A stretch of 64,000 nt of DNA from Oreocharis arfaki (Eukaryota > Chordata > Aves > Passeriformes > Paramythiidae), in assembly GCA_013398015.1 (NCBI GenBank), contig VZRR01006730.1, positions 124,139-188,138 on the forward strand, written 5' to 3'. Under the pieces are notes generated by a model. It was not told where the DNA came from. It searched no databases and was given only the letters and a program-made list of their open reading frames with translations. A program made the translations under genes and the position numbers. Below are positions 14,101-24,847 of this stretch, piece by piece (within the stretch, counting starts at the first letter, position 1; each line of letters opens with the position of its first letter).

Positions 14101-17100
14101 CACAGGCTGTAACAGCACACCTTGCCTTTCTGCAGGATTTCCCTCCACAGCCCTCTGCTTTAGAGCACCTGCTCCTTCAGGTGTGTATGGCGTCACTCTG
14201 TCAGCTGGGCCCATCTGTCATGTCCACTGTGCCGGTCTCATGGGCTTGTCTTGTGACACCTCTCTACACTCAGCTCCAGTCTGTCCCGTGCTGCTCCCTG
14301 CTGCAGTGTGCTGTGCCTGTGTTCAATTTCATCCAAGTGCCTGTGGTCCTCTTATGTCTGCAGGGACCTCCCAAAGCAGGAGGAATGCTCTGAAGAGAGA
14401 TGCAGAGGCCATAACCTGCATCTTTATCCTCTCTTTTATTATGCAGGAGGGAGATGGAGCCAAGCCGAAGACACCGTCATTCCAGAAGCTGTCACCCAAG
14501 TGGTGCTTCCTGGACTGTGAGTATCACCCTCCCCTAGGAGTGTTGACTGGGTCTGATGATGTGCTAAGCAAGGTCCTTTCGTCTGCCAGCTCAGTGGAGG
14601 TGGGGGGTGGAGATCCATGTGGCTGCAAAGATCCAAGGGTTATTGATGTGCTAGGAACCACAGAAGCACCTGAGAATTAGGGTACAGGAATTACGGCTCC
14701 TATCCCCAGAAAAGTGGAGGAATCAGTGGCCCAACTGAAGTGCATCGACACCAATGCGTGCAGCATGGGCTAGAAACAGGAGGAGCCAAAAGATAATGGC
14801 ACAGCAAGAAAACTATGACATAGTTGCTGTCACTGGGACATGGTGGGACAAGTCACACAACTGGGGTGCTGCAATGGACAGCTATAAACTCTTCAGAGGA
14901 GACAGGCAAGGAGGGAGAGGCACTGGGGTAGCCCTGTGTGGTAGGGAGTGTTTCAATTGTCTAGAGCTTAGTAATGGTGACAAGAGGGTTCCATGTTTAT
15001 GGGTGAGAACTGGGGAAGTCAAATAGGGCAGATATCCTGGTGGAAGTCTGTTATTGTCTGTTATAGACACCCACCAGGATAAAGAGGCAGATGAAATATT
15101 CTATAGGCAGCTGGGAGAAGTCTCACTATCACGAGCCTTTGTTCTTGTGGAGGACTTCAACTTACCAGATGTTTGCTGGAAATATAACACAGCAGAGAGG
15201 AAGCAGTCTGTGAAGTTCTTAGAATGTGTGGATGGTAGCTTCCTGACACAGACAGTGAGGGAGACAGTAGGGAAGGCATCCCACTGGACCTGCTGTTTGC
15301 AAACAGGGAAGGACTGGTGGGTGATGCTGGGAGCTGTCTTGGGCATCACAATCACAAAATGATAGTTTTTGATTCTTGGAGAGGTAAGGAGGGAATGCCA
15401 GCAGAACTGCCACCTTGGACTTCTGGAGGGCAGACTTTGGCCTGAGGAGGAGACCGGTTGATGGAGTCCCTTGGGAGGCAGTCCTGAGGGGCAAAGGAGT
15501 CCAGGAAGGCTGGATGTACTTTTAAGAAGGAAATCCTAAAGGCTCAGGTCAGGCCTACATGCTGAAAGATGAGCCAGTGAGGAAGAAGACCAGGCTGGCT
15601 GAACAGAGAGCTTTGGCTGAGACTCGAGAGTAGGGAGAAGGGGCAGACAACCCAGGAAGACTACAGTGATGTCTTGAGGTTGTGCAGGGAGAAGGTTAGG
15701 AGGACCAAAGCCCAACTAGAACTTAATTTGGCTACTGCCATAAAAGACAACAAAAATATGTTTCTGCAAATACATCAGCAACAAAAGGAGGTCTGAGGAG
15801 AATTTTCATCCTTGACTGACTGAAAGGGTAAAGACATAGTGACAAAGGATAAGGCTCAGGTACTTAATGCCTTATTTGCCTCAGTCTTTATTAGTAAGAC
15901 CAGTTGTTCTCAGGGTATCCATGCTCCTGAGGTGGAAGACAGAGACAGGGACCAGAATGAAACCCCTATAATCCAAGGGGAAATGGTTAGTGACCTGCTA
16001 TACCACTTAGACACATGCAAGTCTGTGGGACTGGGTGGGATCCACCCAGAGATACTGTGGGAAATGGCAGAAGTGCTCACTGAGCCACTTTCAATCAATT
16101 ACCAGCAATCCTGGCTGATGAGGAGGTCCCAGTTGACTGAAAATTAGCAAATGTGATGCCCATCTATAAAAAGCCAGAAGGAGGATCTGGGGAACTAGAA
16201 GCCTGTCAGCCCAACCCTGGTGCTGTGAAAAGTCATTGAGCGGATCATCCTGAGTCCCATCAGGCAGCACAGGCAGCACTACCAGGGGATCAGGCTCAAC
16301 CAACATGAGTTTGTGAAAGGCAGGTCCTGCTTGACCAAGCTGATCTCATCCTATGTCAAGGTGACCTGCTTAGTGGATGCGTGATAAGCTGTGGATGTTG
16401 TCCACCTGAGCTTCAATAAAACATTTGGCACTGTTTCTCACAGCATTCTCCTAGGGAAACTGGCTGCTCATGGCTCAGATGAGTGCACTGTTCACTGGGT
16501 AGAAAACCAGCTGGCCCAGAGAGTGGTGGTGCCTGGAGTTACATCCAGCTGGTGGCCAGCTCCAGTAGTGATGCCCAGGGCTCAGTATTGGGCCTGGTCC
16601 TGTTTATTAACTTTATAAATCTGGTTGAGGAGATCAAGGCAGCTGGGGTTGGTTAGCCTGGAGAAAAGGAGGTTGAGGGGAGAGCTTATCTCTGTCTACA
16701 GCTACCTGAAAGAAGGTTGTGTCAAGTTGTGTTGGTCTCTTCTGCCAAGTAACAAGCAAGAAGATGAAGGGAAATGACCTCAAGTTGCATCAGGATTTTT
16801 TTCCCACTGAAGGGGTAGTCAAGCATTGGAACAGGCTGTCCAGGGAAGTGGATGAGTCCCCATCCCTAAAGATATTTAAAGGACGTGTAGATGTAGCACT
16901 TAAGGATGTGGTTTAGTGGTGGACTTGGCAGCATTGGTTTAATAGTTGGACTTGGTGATCTTAAGGGTCTTTTCCAACCTAAGCAATTCGATGATTCTGT
17001 GATTCTATGAATTTGGGGGGTGAGAGGACAGACACTCAGTGGCAAGCTACAGGGAACCACCGAGGCTTGGGACTAACGGATGTAGGAGTCTTTGGGGCTG

Positions 17101-20100
17101 AGCACAGCAGTGCTTTGCCCCAGGCTGCGTGTCTGACTGCTGACCAGGAAGGGAGCAAGGGGTGTCTGCAGTTCTCTTGTCCCTGGAGCTGAAGACAGCT
17201 TTGTGGCATGTGTTTGTCACTGCGGGACTGCTGGGGATGCTCTCCTGTGTTGTGCAGGCAGGGGGCCCCCCTGCTCCAGCATGCTCGGAGCCAGGCTCAC
17301 CGTGAGCATCGCAGTGTTAGGGAGAGCAGGCTCCCTGCTGGGCTCCAGCTGCTGCTTCTCACCTGCCTGAAAGCGGCTTTCTCTTCTCCCTTTCCCTTTC
17401 TTGACCGAGAAGCTCCCTCTGTAGTACCTGGAAGCTGGCTGAGTGAAATGCCCGTTGGTAGCATTTCATCTCTCTGACATCCCAGCAAACAGAGTGTAGA
17501 CCACAGCAGAGCACAGCCATGGGTTGCAAAGTGGGCTTGGGAAGCCTTGTGGTAGTCAGAGATGGTGCAACTTCTCCCTTCAAGGTTCCAGCCCTGCACG
17601 TGGGGTTGCTGCTGCTGCTCCCAGGTGTCACTAACAGGACTGGTCTACCAGGGCTGCTTTCCCTTCTCCTGCCAGTCTCCCAGCAGGAGGTTCTGGGCTC
17701 AGGAAAATGTGTCAGGAAAGAGACTAGAGCCTCATTCAACACAGCACAACTTCATTCAAGTGGCTGAATTATAGGCCTTGAACAGTAGCTCCCTGGATGC
17801 AAATATCCAGGATAAACATGGCTCTTTCACTCCTCTCATCTGCTCTGGCAGATGCTCTGGCATCCCCACTCTGTTTGCAGAGAGACTTCCTTAGGTCTGC
17901 AAGGATCCCACTGCAGCAACCTCTCCTGGACTGGCACCAGCAGCCTGTCAGGACATTGGGCAAATGCTGCCCTGCATGGGAATCCAGCTGTTCTGGCACT
18001 GTGCTCTTACTTGTCCTGCTCTCCCGTGGTGATGCCCTAAGTCCGTAACCCCTCCCTGCTCCCCTAAGAGTGGTGGCTATCTATGTCTGGCTCCAGACAC
18101 TCCAGCCACTTGCTCTGTTGGAGCTTCTCTCTGGTAATCTCCTCTCTAAGCAAGAGGGATGAGCAGAGAGATGCACTGAGACAGGCTGGAGGCTGATTTT
18201 AGCTCTCCTGCCATCCTAGGAGACAGGGGTTTGGACCTACAGCTGATGGTGTCATGCTCCGTTGTGCCCGGCAGTCACATGCTCTGAGTGGCTTTATGGA
18301 GGTCCTTAGTCAAGTCAGCAGGAGGCTGAGCTCTCTCTTCTCCCAGCCCCCTGTAGTGCCCCCATTTCTGAGCACTGTTCAACAAGGTGCACCACGTTAA
18401 TCACAGCAGTTCCTCACCTGGTTTAAGTGAATGCTGAGATGTGCACTGCATGGCCCTGAGCTTCGTGTGCTCAGGATATTGCTGGAGCACCTGAAAGCCC
18501 CCAGAAAGGCCATGGCATTAGCTAGATGTGTTCTTGCCTTGCCTGTGGCTCCTTGCCAGGAGTCACTGAGGAGGAGATAGCAAGCAAAGGCATGTTTCAG
18601 AGGGGCATGGTGGTCTGTAGGCCCAAGGGTCTGCCTCTAGGGTGAAGACACCAGCAGAATCATGAAGGGAAGTTATTTGCTCCTGGTCAGGGGCTGTTGT
18701 TTGCTTTGCTGTACCCTCTGTGCAAGCCACAAAGTATCTGGATAGCTCACTGTCACTCGTGGTGGGGGAAGAGGCCATGTCTCTTGTCTCACACCAAGAA
18801 TCACCCCGTCTCATTCTGTTCCTGTCTTACAGCAACCACGGCCGATCGGTTCTACAGGATAGACCGTGCACAGGTGAGTGCAGCCTCATCCTGCACCATC
18901 ATCCCCCCAGCAAGGTGCTTGGGTGTCCCCACAGACCAGCAGGCAGGCATAGCCTTGGGGCCACACAGGTCTCACACCACTGCCCTGCCCTCTGGCATCC
19001 CCTAAAGGGATGGCATGACGAGCCTGGGCCAGGACCAAGCTCAGCACCTCCAGGTTTCTGGAGAAAAGGGAAGAAGCCTAGGTGGTAGCACAGAACCTTG
19101 GGTTGAAAGCTGCCTCCAGTGCAGCGGGTAAGGAATAGCAAACATAGCAGGACTGGCCAGGGGACCTGCAAGCTGGGGTCGTCTTCACCAGTATTAGATA
19201 CTTTCCCTAATGATCTGGGGAGGAAGACATGGAGATAAGGTTTACAAGGTTGCTAAGGTGGCAGGAGAAAGGAAGCCTGAAAAGAACAAGGAGATGGCAA
19301 GGCACTCAGGCACAAGACTGTTCAAGCCACCATTGCTCTGCTGAGCAAATGGGTAGGCTACAAACCCACCCATTGGGACATGAGGGGATGGAGTTTTGCA
19401 GAAGTAGGTCTTGCTTCTGAGAAAGTATGTCCTGATTTGTGTCTTTCAGGAGCACCTCAACTATGTGACAGAGATCTCTCAGGACGAGCTCTATGTGCTG
19501 GACCCAGAGCTAGTGGTCACTCAGACTGTGAGCACTTCTCCTGCCATGCCCGACCTCGTGGACTCATCTGCCACACCCCCTGGGCACCATTTTGCATTCC
19601 CCTCCTCTTCTGCCTCTGCACCCTCTTCTCCTGCCCCCAGGTGAGTCTGAAATGGGGGTGCTGGGCCTCAGAAAAAATGGGCAGTGATGGGAGAGCTAGG
19701 GTTGGCTTCACAGCATTGATCCCTGGGCCAGATTACAGGAGAGCTCCCTGGAAGTAAGCAGGAATTCAGTGTTGAGTTAAACCAAGGGATGAGATGCCAT
19801 CCTCTTTTCCTTGTTCCTCTGCCAGTGCTGCCCTAAGCAGTGGGGCATCAGCATGTGGCTCAGCCATGGGGTCAAGCTCCAGCACCTGGCCCATGGGGCA
19901 AAGGACATGCACCTCTTTCAGCCCAACTAAGGGCAGTGTCGAGTATGGATGAGCAATGGTGCTAGGAGCAGGAGCAGAAATGGGAGTGGGGATGGGGAAG
20001 AACCCAGATCAGACAAGGAGTGCCACAGGAAGGTTTCTCCATCCCTCTAATGGTGGCATGCCCATTAGGGCCATCTGCTGCCAGGACTGGCAGGGTTAGT

Positions 20101-23100
20101 TACACTTTTTCTTCTTCCCTTCCAGCACTGAGCCAGAGCACTGCCTCCCACATAAAGGTGAGTCGAGTCCTACCCCTGGTCGTACCCCTTCTCAGGTTGC
20201 ACTGCTTTGTTTTCCTGCTGTGTTTTTTTTTGGCCTGTCCTTTAACTGGTGAGCAGGCAGGAGCCCTGTTGCTCCATGTGTCCTGAAACATGGAGCCCTG
20301 AGGGCGGGTGACCCAGAGGTGAGAGCAAGAGACCTGACAGTGATTTGTGAAGTGGCCCAGCCAGGCGCCTTCCCGGCTCCACCGTGCGGGAAATGATGTG
20401 GCAAGGGGTTAATCCCCCACCTGCAGAGCTGAGTGCTGTGGACTAGGTTGGGAGGCTGTCTCTGCCTCTCCCTGGGGAGGTGGGAACACTACATCAGAGG
20501 CCTCACCAAGCTGAACAAATGGAAAGAGTTTCCTGAAGCTTGATTGGAGCCTGGAAGTCTAAGTGAGTCATTGGTGAGAGGCATCTTGGCTGCTGGCTGA
20601 TGCCCAGGAGACCTGCTTCCCACTTCCATCACAAGTTATCCTGCCCAAGGGCAGAGACTACCCCCTCTGCACGTGCACCTCCCTGGGGCTGAGGTCTGGC
20701 TGCACCCCTAGCTACGTGGTGTCTCCTTCTTTCTCCTGGCTTGTTCCTTACATTCGTGGAGGTGGAGGAGCCATGTAAATGCAGTCTGACCAAGGGGTTA
20801 ATGCCTGGAGGAGCTTGTGCTCCTGCTCCACACCTCTGGTGCCCAACTCTTGTCTCCAGGATTAGATAAGCAGTGTTATAGATTGACTTTTCTGACCCTG
20901 ATGCGTTTTTCTTTGCAGATGACCTTCTGATAGAAGCTGCCAAGAGCGGCAACTTCAGCAAGGTAGGTGCTTGAGCAGCCAAGGCTGGCTCCTGAGCTGG
21001 TGTGCCCCTTGGACTAAGGGAAGCCCTGCCAGCCATGCTCCCTAGTTGCCCTGGAGCAGCGCCTGTCAAGGGCATGCCTTCAGGAGTGCTGGCTGGAAAC
21101 CAGGCAGGCTTCTGGAAAGAAGCCCTGGTTCCTAGGGGACACAAAGGGAAGGGACTTGGTAGCATGGCTGAGCTGGACATAACTCCGCACCAGCCCCAAA
21201 TATCCACACAACCTGTCAGGCACTTCAGGCACATAATGCTGGGGCTTGGAGCTGGGAAATGCAACTCATCCTGAGCAATCTGACAATCCTGTAGTTCCAA
21301 GAGCTGCACCGAGCTGGAAGAGACCTGATGGTGCGAGACTCCTCGGGCCAGACTGTCCTCCACCATGCTGTCAAATCAGGAAGCAAGGACATCGTCAAAT
21401 ACATCATCGAGAATGGTGAGCTGCAGCTAGAGTGCCACTCTTAGCAAAGGAGCCTGGCAGCCAAAAAAGATCAACCCTCTGCTTAGAGGGAGTGCTCCTG
21501 GGGCTTAGATCCCTTCCCTCTGGGTTTGCTACATCATCCTTCTGGTGTATGGGCTTTTCCTGGCATCTGTCTGCCAGTACTGGGGTGTCCTCATGGTTGT
21601 TGCTGCCTCCTGGCAGGGACCAGCATGTCTCTGGGAAATACTTCTCAGTGTCCTGCTTCTGCCTTCAGGGCAGCTGACCTGTTGTTTTTGGCAGTTCCCA
21701 CTGAAATACAGACGGCTTTATTTTTATTTAAATATTTCTCTGTACTGAGTCCACAACCAATTATTCTTTCTTGGGGTCAGCTGGGCTTAGATGCCATTGC
21801 TGACCTGAGTTCTTCGGAGCCAGGACTTTCGCAGGCAGCATGAAAATGGCAGCCCCTATGGAACAATGCAGACTCTGACCAGGGAGCAGACAGGACTGTC
21901 TCTGCCCCGGAGCCAGGTCTCACTCACCTGCACTCTTTCTTTTCACAGCTCCTTCAGAAATCCTTGATGCCACAGAGGAGGAGAAGTAAGTTGCTGCCTG
22001 ACTTGCATTACCTGTTGGCCAGACCCTCTGTGAAGTGACCAGTCACAGGGACACTTCAGCTGCCCTTGCTATAATTGCCAGCCATGATTCCCAGTCCATT
22101 TTGGACAGACTGCCCCTGAGTAGCACCCCCTCTTCTGCCAGGGCTGCCTGGACAAACACACAACTCACCGCCAGCTCCTGCTGCCACTGAATTGCTGTCC
22201 CTTGCTGCCACCTGCATGTACTGCTTGTCCCTATTCAGGGGGACATCTCACATCTCCCGCTTTCTCCTCCTCAGCGGTGAAACCAGCTTGCACCAGGCTG
22301 CAGCCTTACGCCAGCGCACTATCTGCCACTACATCGTGGAGGCCGGGGCTTCGCTCATGAAGACAGACCTGCAGGTGACAGCGGGAGCGGTGGCAGTGGG
22401 GCTTTCTGGGGCAACCAGAGGGCTGGCAAGGAGCAGAGCCAGCAGGAGAGCAGAGCAGGGGTGCTTTGGGTGGGGTGTTTGCCAGTCAGAGAGGAGCTGA
22501 CATGGAGCACCCCTGCTTGCCCAGTAGAGTCCAGCTGCAGAGGGGTTAAATCCCTCCTCTCCTGGCGCTTCTCTCCCTGTTGTTTTATTAAATTAGAAGC
22601 AAGGGGCTGGAATGTCTCATCCCTGTCTCCCCCTTCCCACCCTCCGGGGTCAGAGCAAGGACATTCTCCCTGAAAGCTCCCTCCCAGCTGCAGGACTCCC
22701 CCTGCCCTCCCCCACAGGCAGTCGTGTTGGGGGATCTGGGAGCTCCTCTTGGCGGGTGAAGCTGGCCTGCAGGGAGCAGGAGCAGGCAGTGGCAGCACAT
22801 TCCCTCACATGCCGAGTTAATTGAGCTGTGCCTTAGTGGCAGGGAATTGTGCCAGCCCTGGCAGAGGAGCTGCAAAAGGAGAGGGTTTGGGGCCATATTT
22901 TGATACAGGAGGTTCCTGGGGCTGGCATATGGCAGAAAGGATGTGGTCAGATCTGTCTGGTGAAGGCTTGTAGTGATGGGCTGTAGCAGAGGTGATGTAG
23001 AACAAGCCAAGAAGGTGATATCTGTGGGTCTGGGACACTGGTTAGGAGCCCTGTTGATGGGTGCTGGTGGAGCTTGGCGTTCAGTTTAGACAATGCACAT

Positions 23101-24847
23101 TCCTGATTGCCAGCTGTACAGATAACCTCTGGCTCCCCATCTCTCTTCCTTGTTCCTCTCTAAGGCTTAGGCCTTGCACAGTGCCCAGAGTGGGGCTGGC
23201 CTGATTGGAGACTCAGCTGGCAGAGGCAAGAGGACCGGGAAGTTCAGGGGGCATGGCCCCTCTCTGTCCCCAGCCCCCTCATTTGCCTGAAGGAGGGGAA
23301 CAGCCCCCAGCCTGCCAGCACAAAAGGGAGCCTTGCTCAGGCATGTGCCCCCCCAGAGAATGGGTTTGCACGTGCCTGTGCAAACGCATGTCAGGTTTGT
23401 GGCTGCCTGGAGACCCCTCTATGCTGCTGCACTGACCTTTCATGGGCTCCGGGTCACAGCCTGCCTGCACAGGCAGGATCCAGCTCATTAGAAATCCCAG
23501 CGGCAGACCTGTAGCGTGGCTTTGGAGCAGACTGATCCCACTCCCTGCAGTGGAGAGGGAGGCTGAGCCTTATCAGTTGGCGTGCCTCAGCCCAGCCGGG
23601 CAGGGAGGCCCTGGCAGCTCCAGTTTCAGGCTGTAGGCAGGCAGTGATGCAGAGGGGCTTCTGCAGGGGAACAGGAAAGAAGCTCAATTCCTCCTCTGTT
23701 AAATGAGTGATTGCATTCAGGCGATGTGGGGAGGAGGCCCTCAAGGAGAGCCAGCACCAAGGCACAGAGTGGTCTCCATCCCCTGATGGTGTGGCTGCTG
23801 GGGGGTGTGTGCCGGACCATGGGGTGTGCCCAGTCTTGGGATGCACATGCCAAGGAGATTTCTTGGTGCACGATACCTCTCTGCAGCCACACACGGGTGG
23901 GCTTTTGTCCACAGCCGCATCCAGGCCCAGTGGAGGGCTCTGCATGTCTGACCATTGTTCCTGATGGAGAAATATGGCTGCGGGCTGCTCTGGAGGCCCC
24001 GGCACGCTGCTGCAGCTGCCCGTGCCCTGCTGTGCACCAGGGGATGAGCCGGACAGGATGGGCATCCCTTCCAGGGCTGGTTTTCAATGGCAGCGGCAGA
24101 GTGCCAGGTTTCTGTGGCTTTTCTCAGTGGCACAGCAGAGCCTGGGCACTTGGAGAGGAGGAGCAAGGAGCAGGGGGAGGGAAGGGGGAGAGGAGACAGA
24201 GCTGGGAGCTGTTAACAGATTTGCTTTTTATGGAGTGCGGGAGTTCATTAGTGGACACAATCCAGATGGCTGCAATAAGCTGGTGAAATGTGATCCTCCT
24301 CCGGGAGCTGGAGCGCTAGCCAGGCTGTGAGAGGGAAGGGGGGTTGGTATTCCTGGGCATTCCCCAGACATACCCCTCATTCCGCACCCTTTCCCGCCTG
24401 CCTCCCCAGCACAGGGGAAGAGCAGGTCATGGGGACCAGCCTTTGTCTCCTCTTGGGTGACTTGTGATGCCCAGGGTCAGTCATGTCCTAGCCCGTGCCT
24501 AGAGCTGATGGCCCTTCAGGGGACAGCTTCCAGGCCTGCAGTAGTCAGGCTCCTCAGGAGCACGCTTTCATCCCATGGTGAGCACATGGGCATTTGGCTG
24601 CTGCCTGCCTCGGGGTTTGGCTGCAGGCTCTGCTGGACTCAGCCACATGGGGGAATGGGGATGCCTTTGGGTGCCAAAGCAGTGTCGAGGCAGTGTTTGG
24701 CACTCTTGACTTCTTGCCTCTCCTGTGCAGGGAGACACCCCGAAGCACCGTGCTGAGAAAGCCAATGACCCCGACTTAGCTGCCTACCTCGAGAACCGAC
24801 AGCACTACCAGATGATCCAGCGGGAGGACCAGGAGACAGCTGTGTAG
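1..24847 (+). CDS. DGKZ: Diacylglycerol kinase zeta, 31 in-window coding exons, 5' partial
   Basis: Phosphorylates diacylglycerol to phosphatidic acid, ending DAG signalling to PKC and RasGRP; nuclear, cytosolic and membrane-scaffolded. Exons: <1-301, 1114-1222, 1928-2023, 2837-2914, 3622-3678, 5795-5863, 6297-6368, 6678-6794, 6887-6958, 7250-7345, 7619-7701, 8216-8276, 8682-8795, 9215-9355, 9870-9948, 10239-10294, 11334-11396, 11639-11712, 11824-11935, 12247-12446, 12747-12847, 12970-13049, 14447-14516, 18833-18873, 19450-19640, 20126-20157, 20919-20962, 21295-21415, 21949-21985, 22275-22374, 24731-24847. Every border is GT-AG, phases match, and the sum from base 3 is 2982 nt: 993 residues plus stop. 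Order: N-terminal extension, two C1 domains, MARCKS-like basic segment, catalytic and accessory kinase domains, ankyrin repeats, C-terminal ETAV. This matches the type IV DGK architecture of mammalian DGKZ. DGK-iota is the paralogue, but similarity to DGKZ is close throughout and MDK and CHRM4 follow as in other vertebrates. Confidence 0.97.
302..5794 (+). other. DGKZ: DGKZ introns 1-5, no further gene seen
   Basis: Introns at 302-1113, 1223-1927, 2024-2836, 2915-3621 and 3679-5794 interrupt the shared start and first C1 domain. They hold unique sequence. Visible items are a CTG triplet tract at 2111-2140, a small imperfect repeat around 2464-2527 (ACCCTGCAGGTGCCT recurring) and a pyrimidine-rich stretch near 4580-4690. 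The open frames here are short and lack family similarity. Confidence 0.7.
1114..6794 (+). other. DGKZ: DGKZ exons 2-8: linker and two cysteine-rich C1 domains
   Basis: Exon 2 encodes KAIAKSS...[12 protein letters not shown]. Exons 3-5 encode the first C1 domain, beginning [15 protein letters not shown] and running through [15 protein letters not shown] and INFRCKPSF. Exons 6-8 encode the second: [20 protein letters not shown], then [16 protein letters not shown] and EEPC. His and Cys residues sit at the zinc-ligand positions expected of C1 folds. DGK C1 domains are needed for activity, but most are not classical phorbol-ester binders. Window residues about 100-299. Confidence 0.95.
2111..2140 (+). 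repeat. CTG triplet tract in DGKZ intron 3
   Basis: Ten triplets, nine CTG and one TTG in the sixth position. It is intronic (intron 2024-2836) and short. The interruption suggests a stable tract. Confidence 0.95.
6887..6958 (+). other. DGKZ: DGKZ exon 9: MARCKS-like basic phosphorylation segment / NLS
   Basis: This 24-codon exon starts NPLKSS and continues [16 protein letters not shown], a lysine-rich stretch with serines spaced as in the MARCKS phosphorylation-site domain. In mammalian DGKZ this segment directs nuclear import and is a PKC target. The basic run and the phosphorylatable serines are intact here. Confidence 0.95.
7250..9355 (+). other. DGKZ: DGKZ exons 10-14: catalytic (DAGKc) domain
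   Basis: Exon 10 opens the kinase fold with [16 protein letters not shown]. Exons 12-13 carry the nucleotide-binding motif CGGDGTVGW, split at the exon junction after GGDGT (8276/8682). Exon 13 also gives [16 protein letters not shown] and exon 14 [11 protein letters not shown]. These are the conserved glycine-rich and GTGNDLAR signatures of the DAG kinase catalytic domain, and no key residue is missing. Window residues about 324-488. Confidence 0.97.
9870..13049 (+). other. DGKZ: DGKZ exons 15-22: accessory (DAGKa) domain
   Basis: Exon 15 begins [16 protein letters not shown], and later exons give NKMFYAGTAFSDFL, the [14 protein letters not shown] block, EPQRHDDG, the [15 protein letters not shown] stretch and [10 protein letters not shown]. 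This is the typical accessory subdomain fused behind every eukaryotic DGK catalytic domain. Exons 21-22 continue into the linker ([17 protein letters not shown]). Window residues about 489-743. Confidence 0.95.
13050..14446 (+). other. DGKZ: DGKZ intron 22, 1.4 kb, nothing recognised
   Basis: Lies between the donor GTGAGT at 13050 and the acceptor at 14446. Unique sequence, no recognisable transposon, RNA gene or additional exon. Confidence 0.6.
14517..18832 (+). other. DGKZ: DGKZ intron 23, 4.3 kb, with CR1 insertion
   Basis: This is the longest DGKZ intron in the window. A sense-oriented CR1 LINE occupies roughly 14700-17010. The remaining 17011-18832 is unique sequence with no further exon or recognised repeat. 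Confidence 0.8.
14700..17010 (+). mobile_element. CR1 non-LTR retrotransposon, internally deleted and inactive
   Basis: The frame at 14754-15026 carries an endonuclease segment ([24 protein letters not shown]) typical of CR1 ORF2, and 15054-15362 continues with [14 protein letters not shown]. Reverse transcriptase pieces follow at 15839-16147 and 16391-16618 ([19 protein letters not shown]) in shifted frames with stops. At about 16640 the sequence jumps to the CR1 3' region (GTTAGCCTGGAGAAAAGGAG) and closes with the repeated 3' terminus GATTCTGTGATTCTATGA at 16993-17010. At about 2.3 kb, with frameshifts and deletions, it cannot move by itself. The left edge is approximate. Confidence 0.93.
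18874..24730 (+). other. DGKZ: DGKZ introns 24-30, no further gene seen
   Basis: Introns at 18874-19449, 19641-20125, 20158-20918, 20963-21294, 21416-21948, 21986-22274 and 22375-24730. The last, 2.36 kb, is the longest of these. Its block near 24215-24300 and a TTAATTG-containing block near 22810-22860 look less degenerate than their surroundings and could be regulatory, but that is only an impression. No transposon or RNA gene is visible. Confidence 0.6.
20919..24847 (+). other. DGKZ: DGKZ exons 27-31: ankyrin repeats and C-terminal PDZ ligand
   Basis: Exons 27-31 encode [20 protein letters not shown], then [40 protein letters not shown] and a final repeat with [13 protein letters not shown]. 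These carry the LHxA-type ankyrin pattern. The protein ends REDQETAV at the TAG at 24845, a class I PDZ-binding motif. In mammals this tail binds syntrophins and other PDZ scaffolds and the ankyrin repeats mediate further partner binding. Window residues about 855-993. Confidence 0.96.

Larger units (their letters stand above)
14447..20157 (+). other. DGKZ: DGKZ exons 23-26: linker between kinase and ankyrin repeats
   Basis: Exon 23 gives [12 protein letters not shown], exon 24 RFYRIDRAQ and exon 25 [21 protein letters not shown], all well conserved. Exon 25 then becomes a low-complexity Ser/Pro/Ala region and exon 26 adds 32 nt ([10 protein letters not shown]). The Ser/Pro part differs from mammals, as expected for a disordered linker. 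Confidence 0.93.

Noticed and set aside
20629..21366. 245-codon minus-strand frame
   Set aside because: Antisense to DGKZ exons 27-28 and introns; no recognisable domain.
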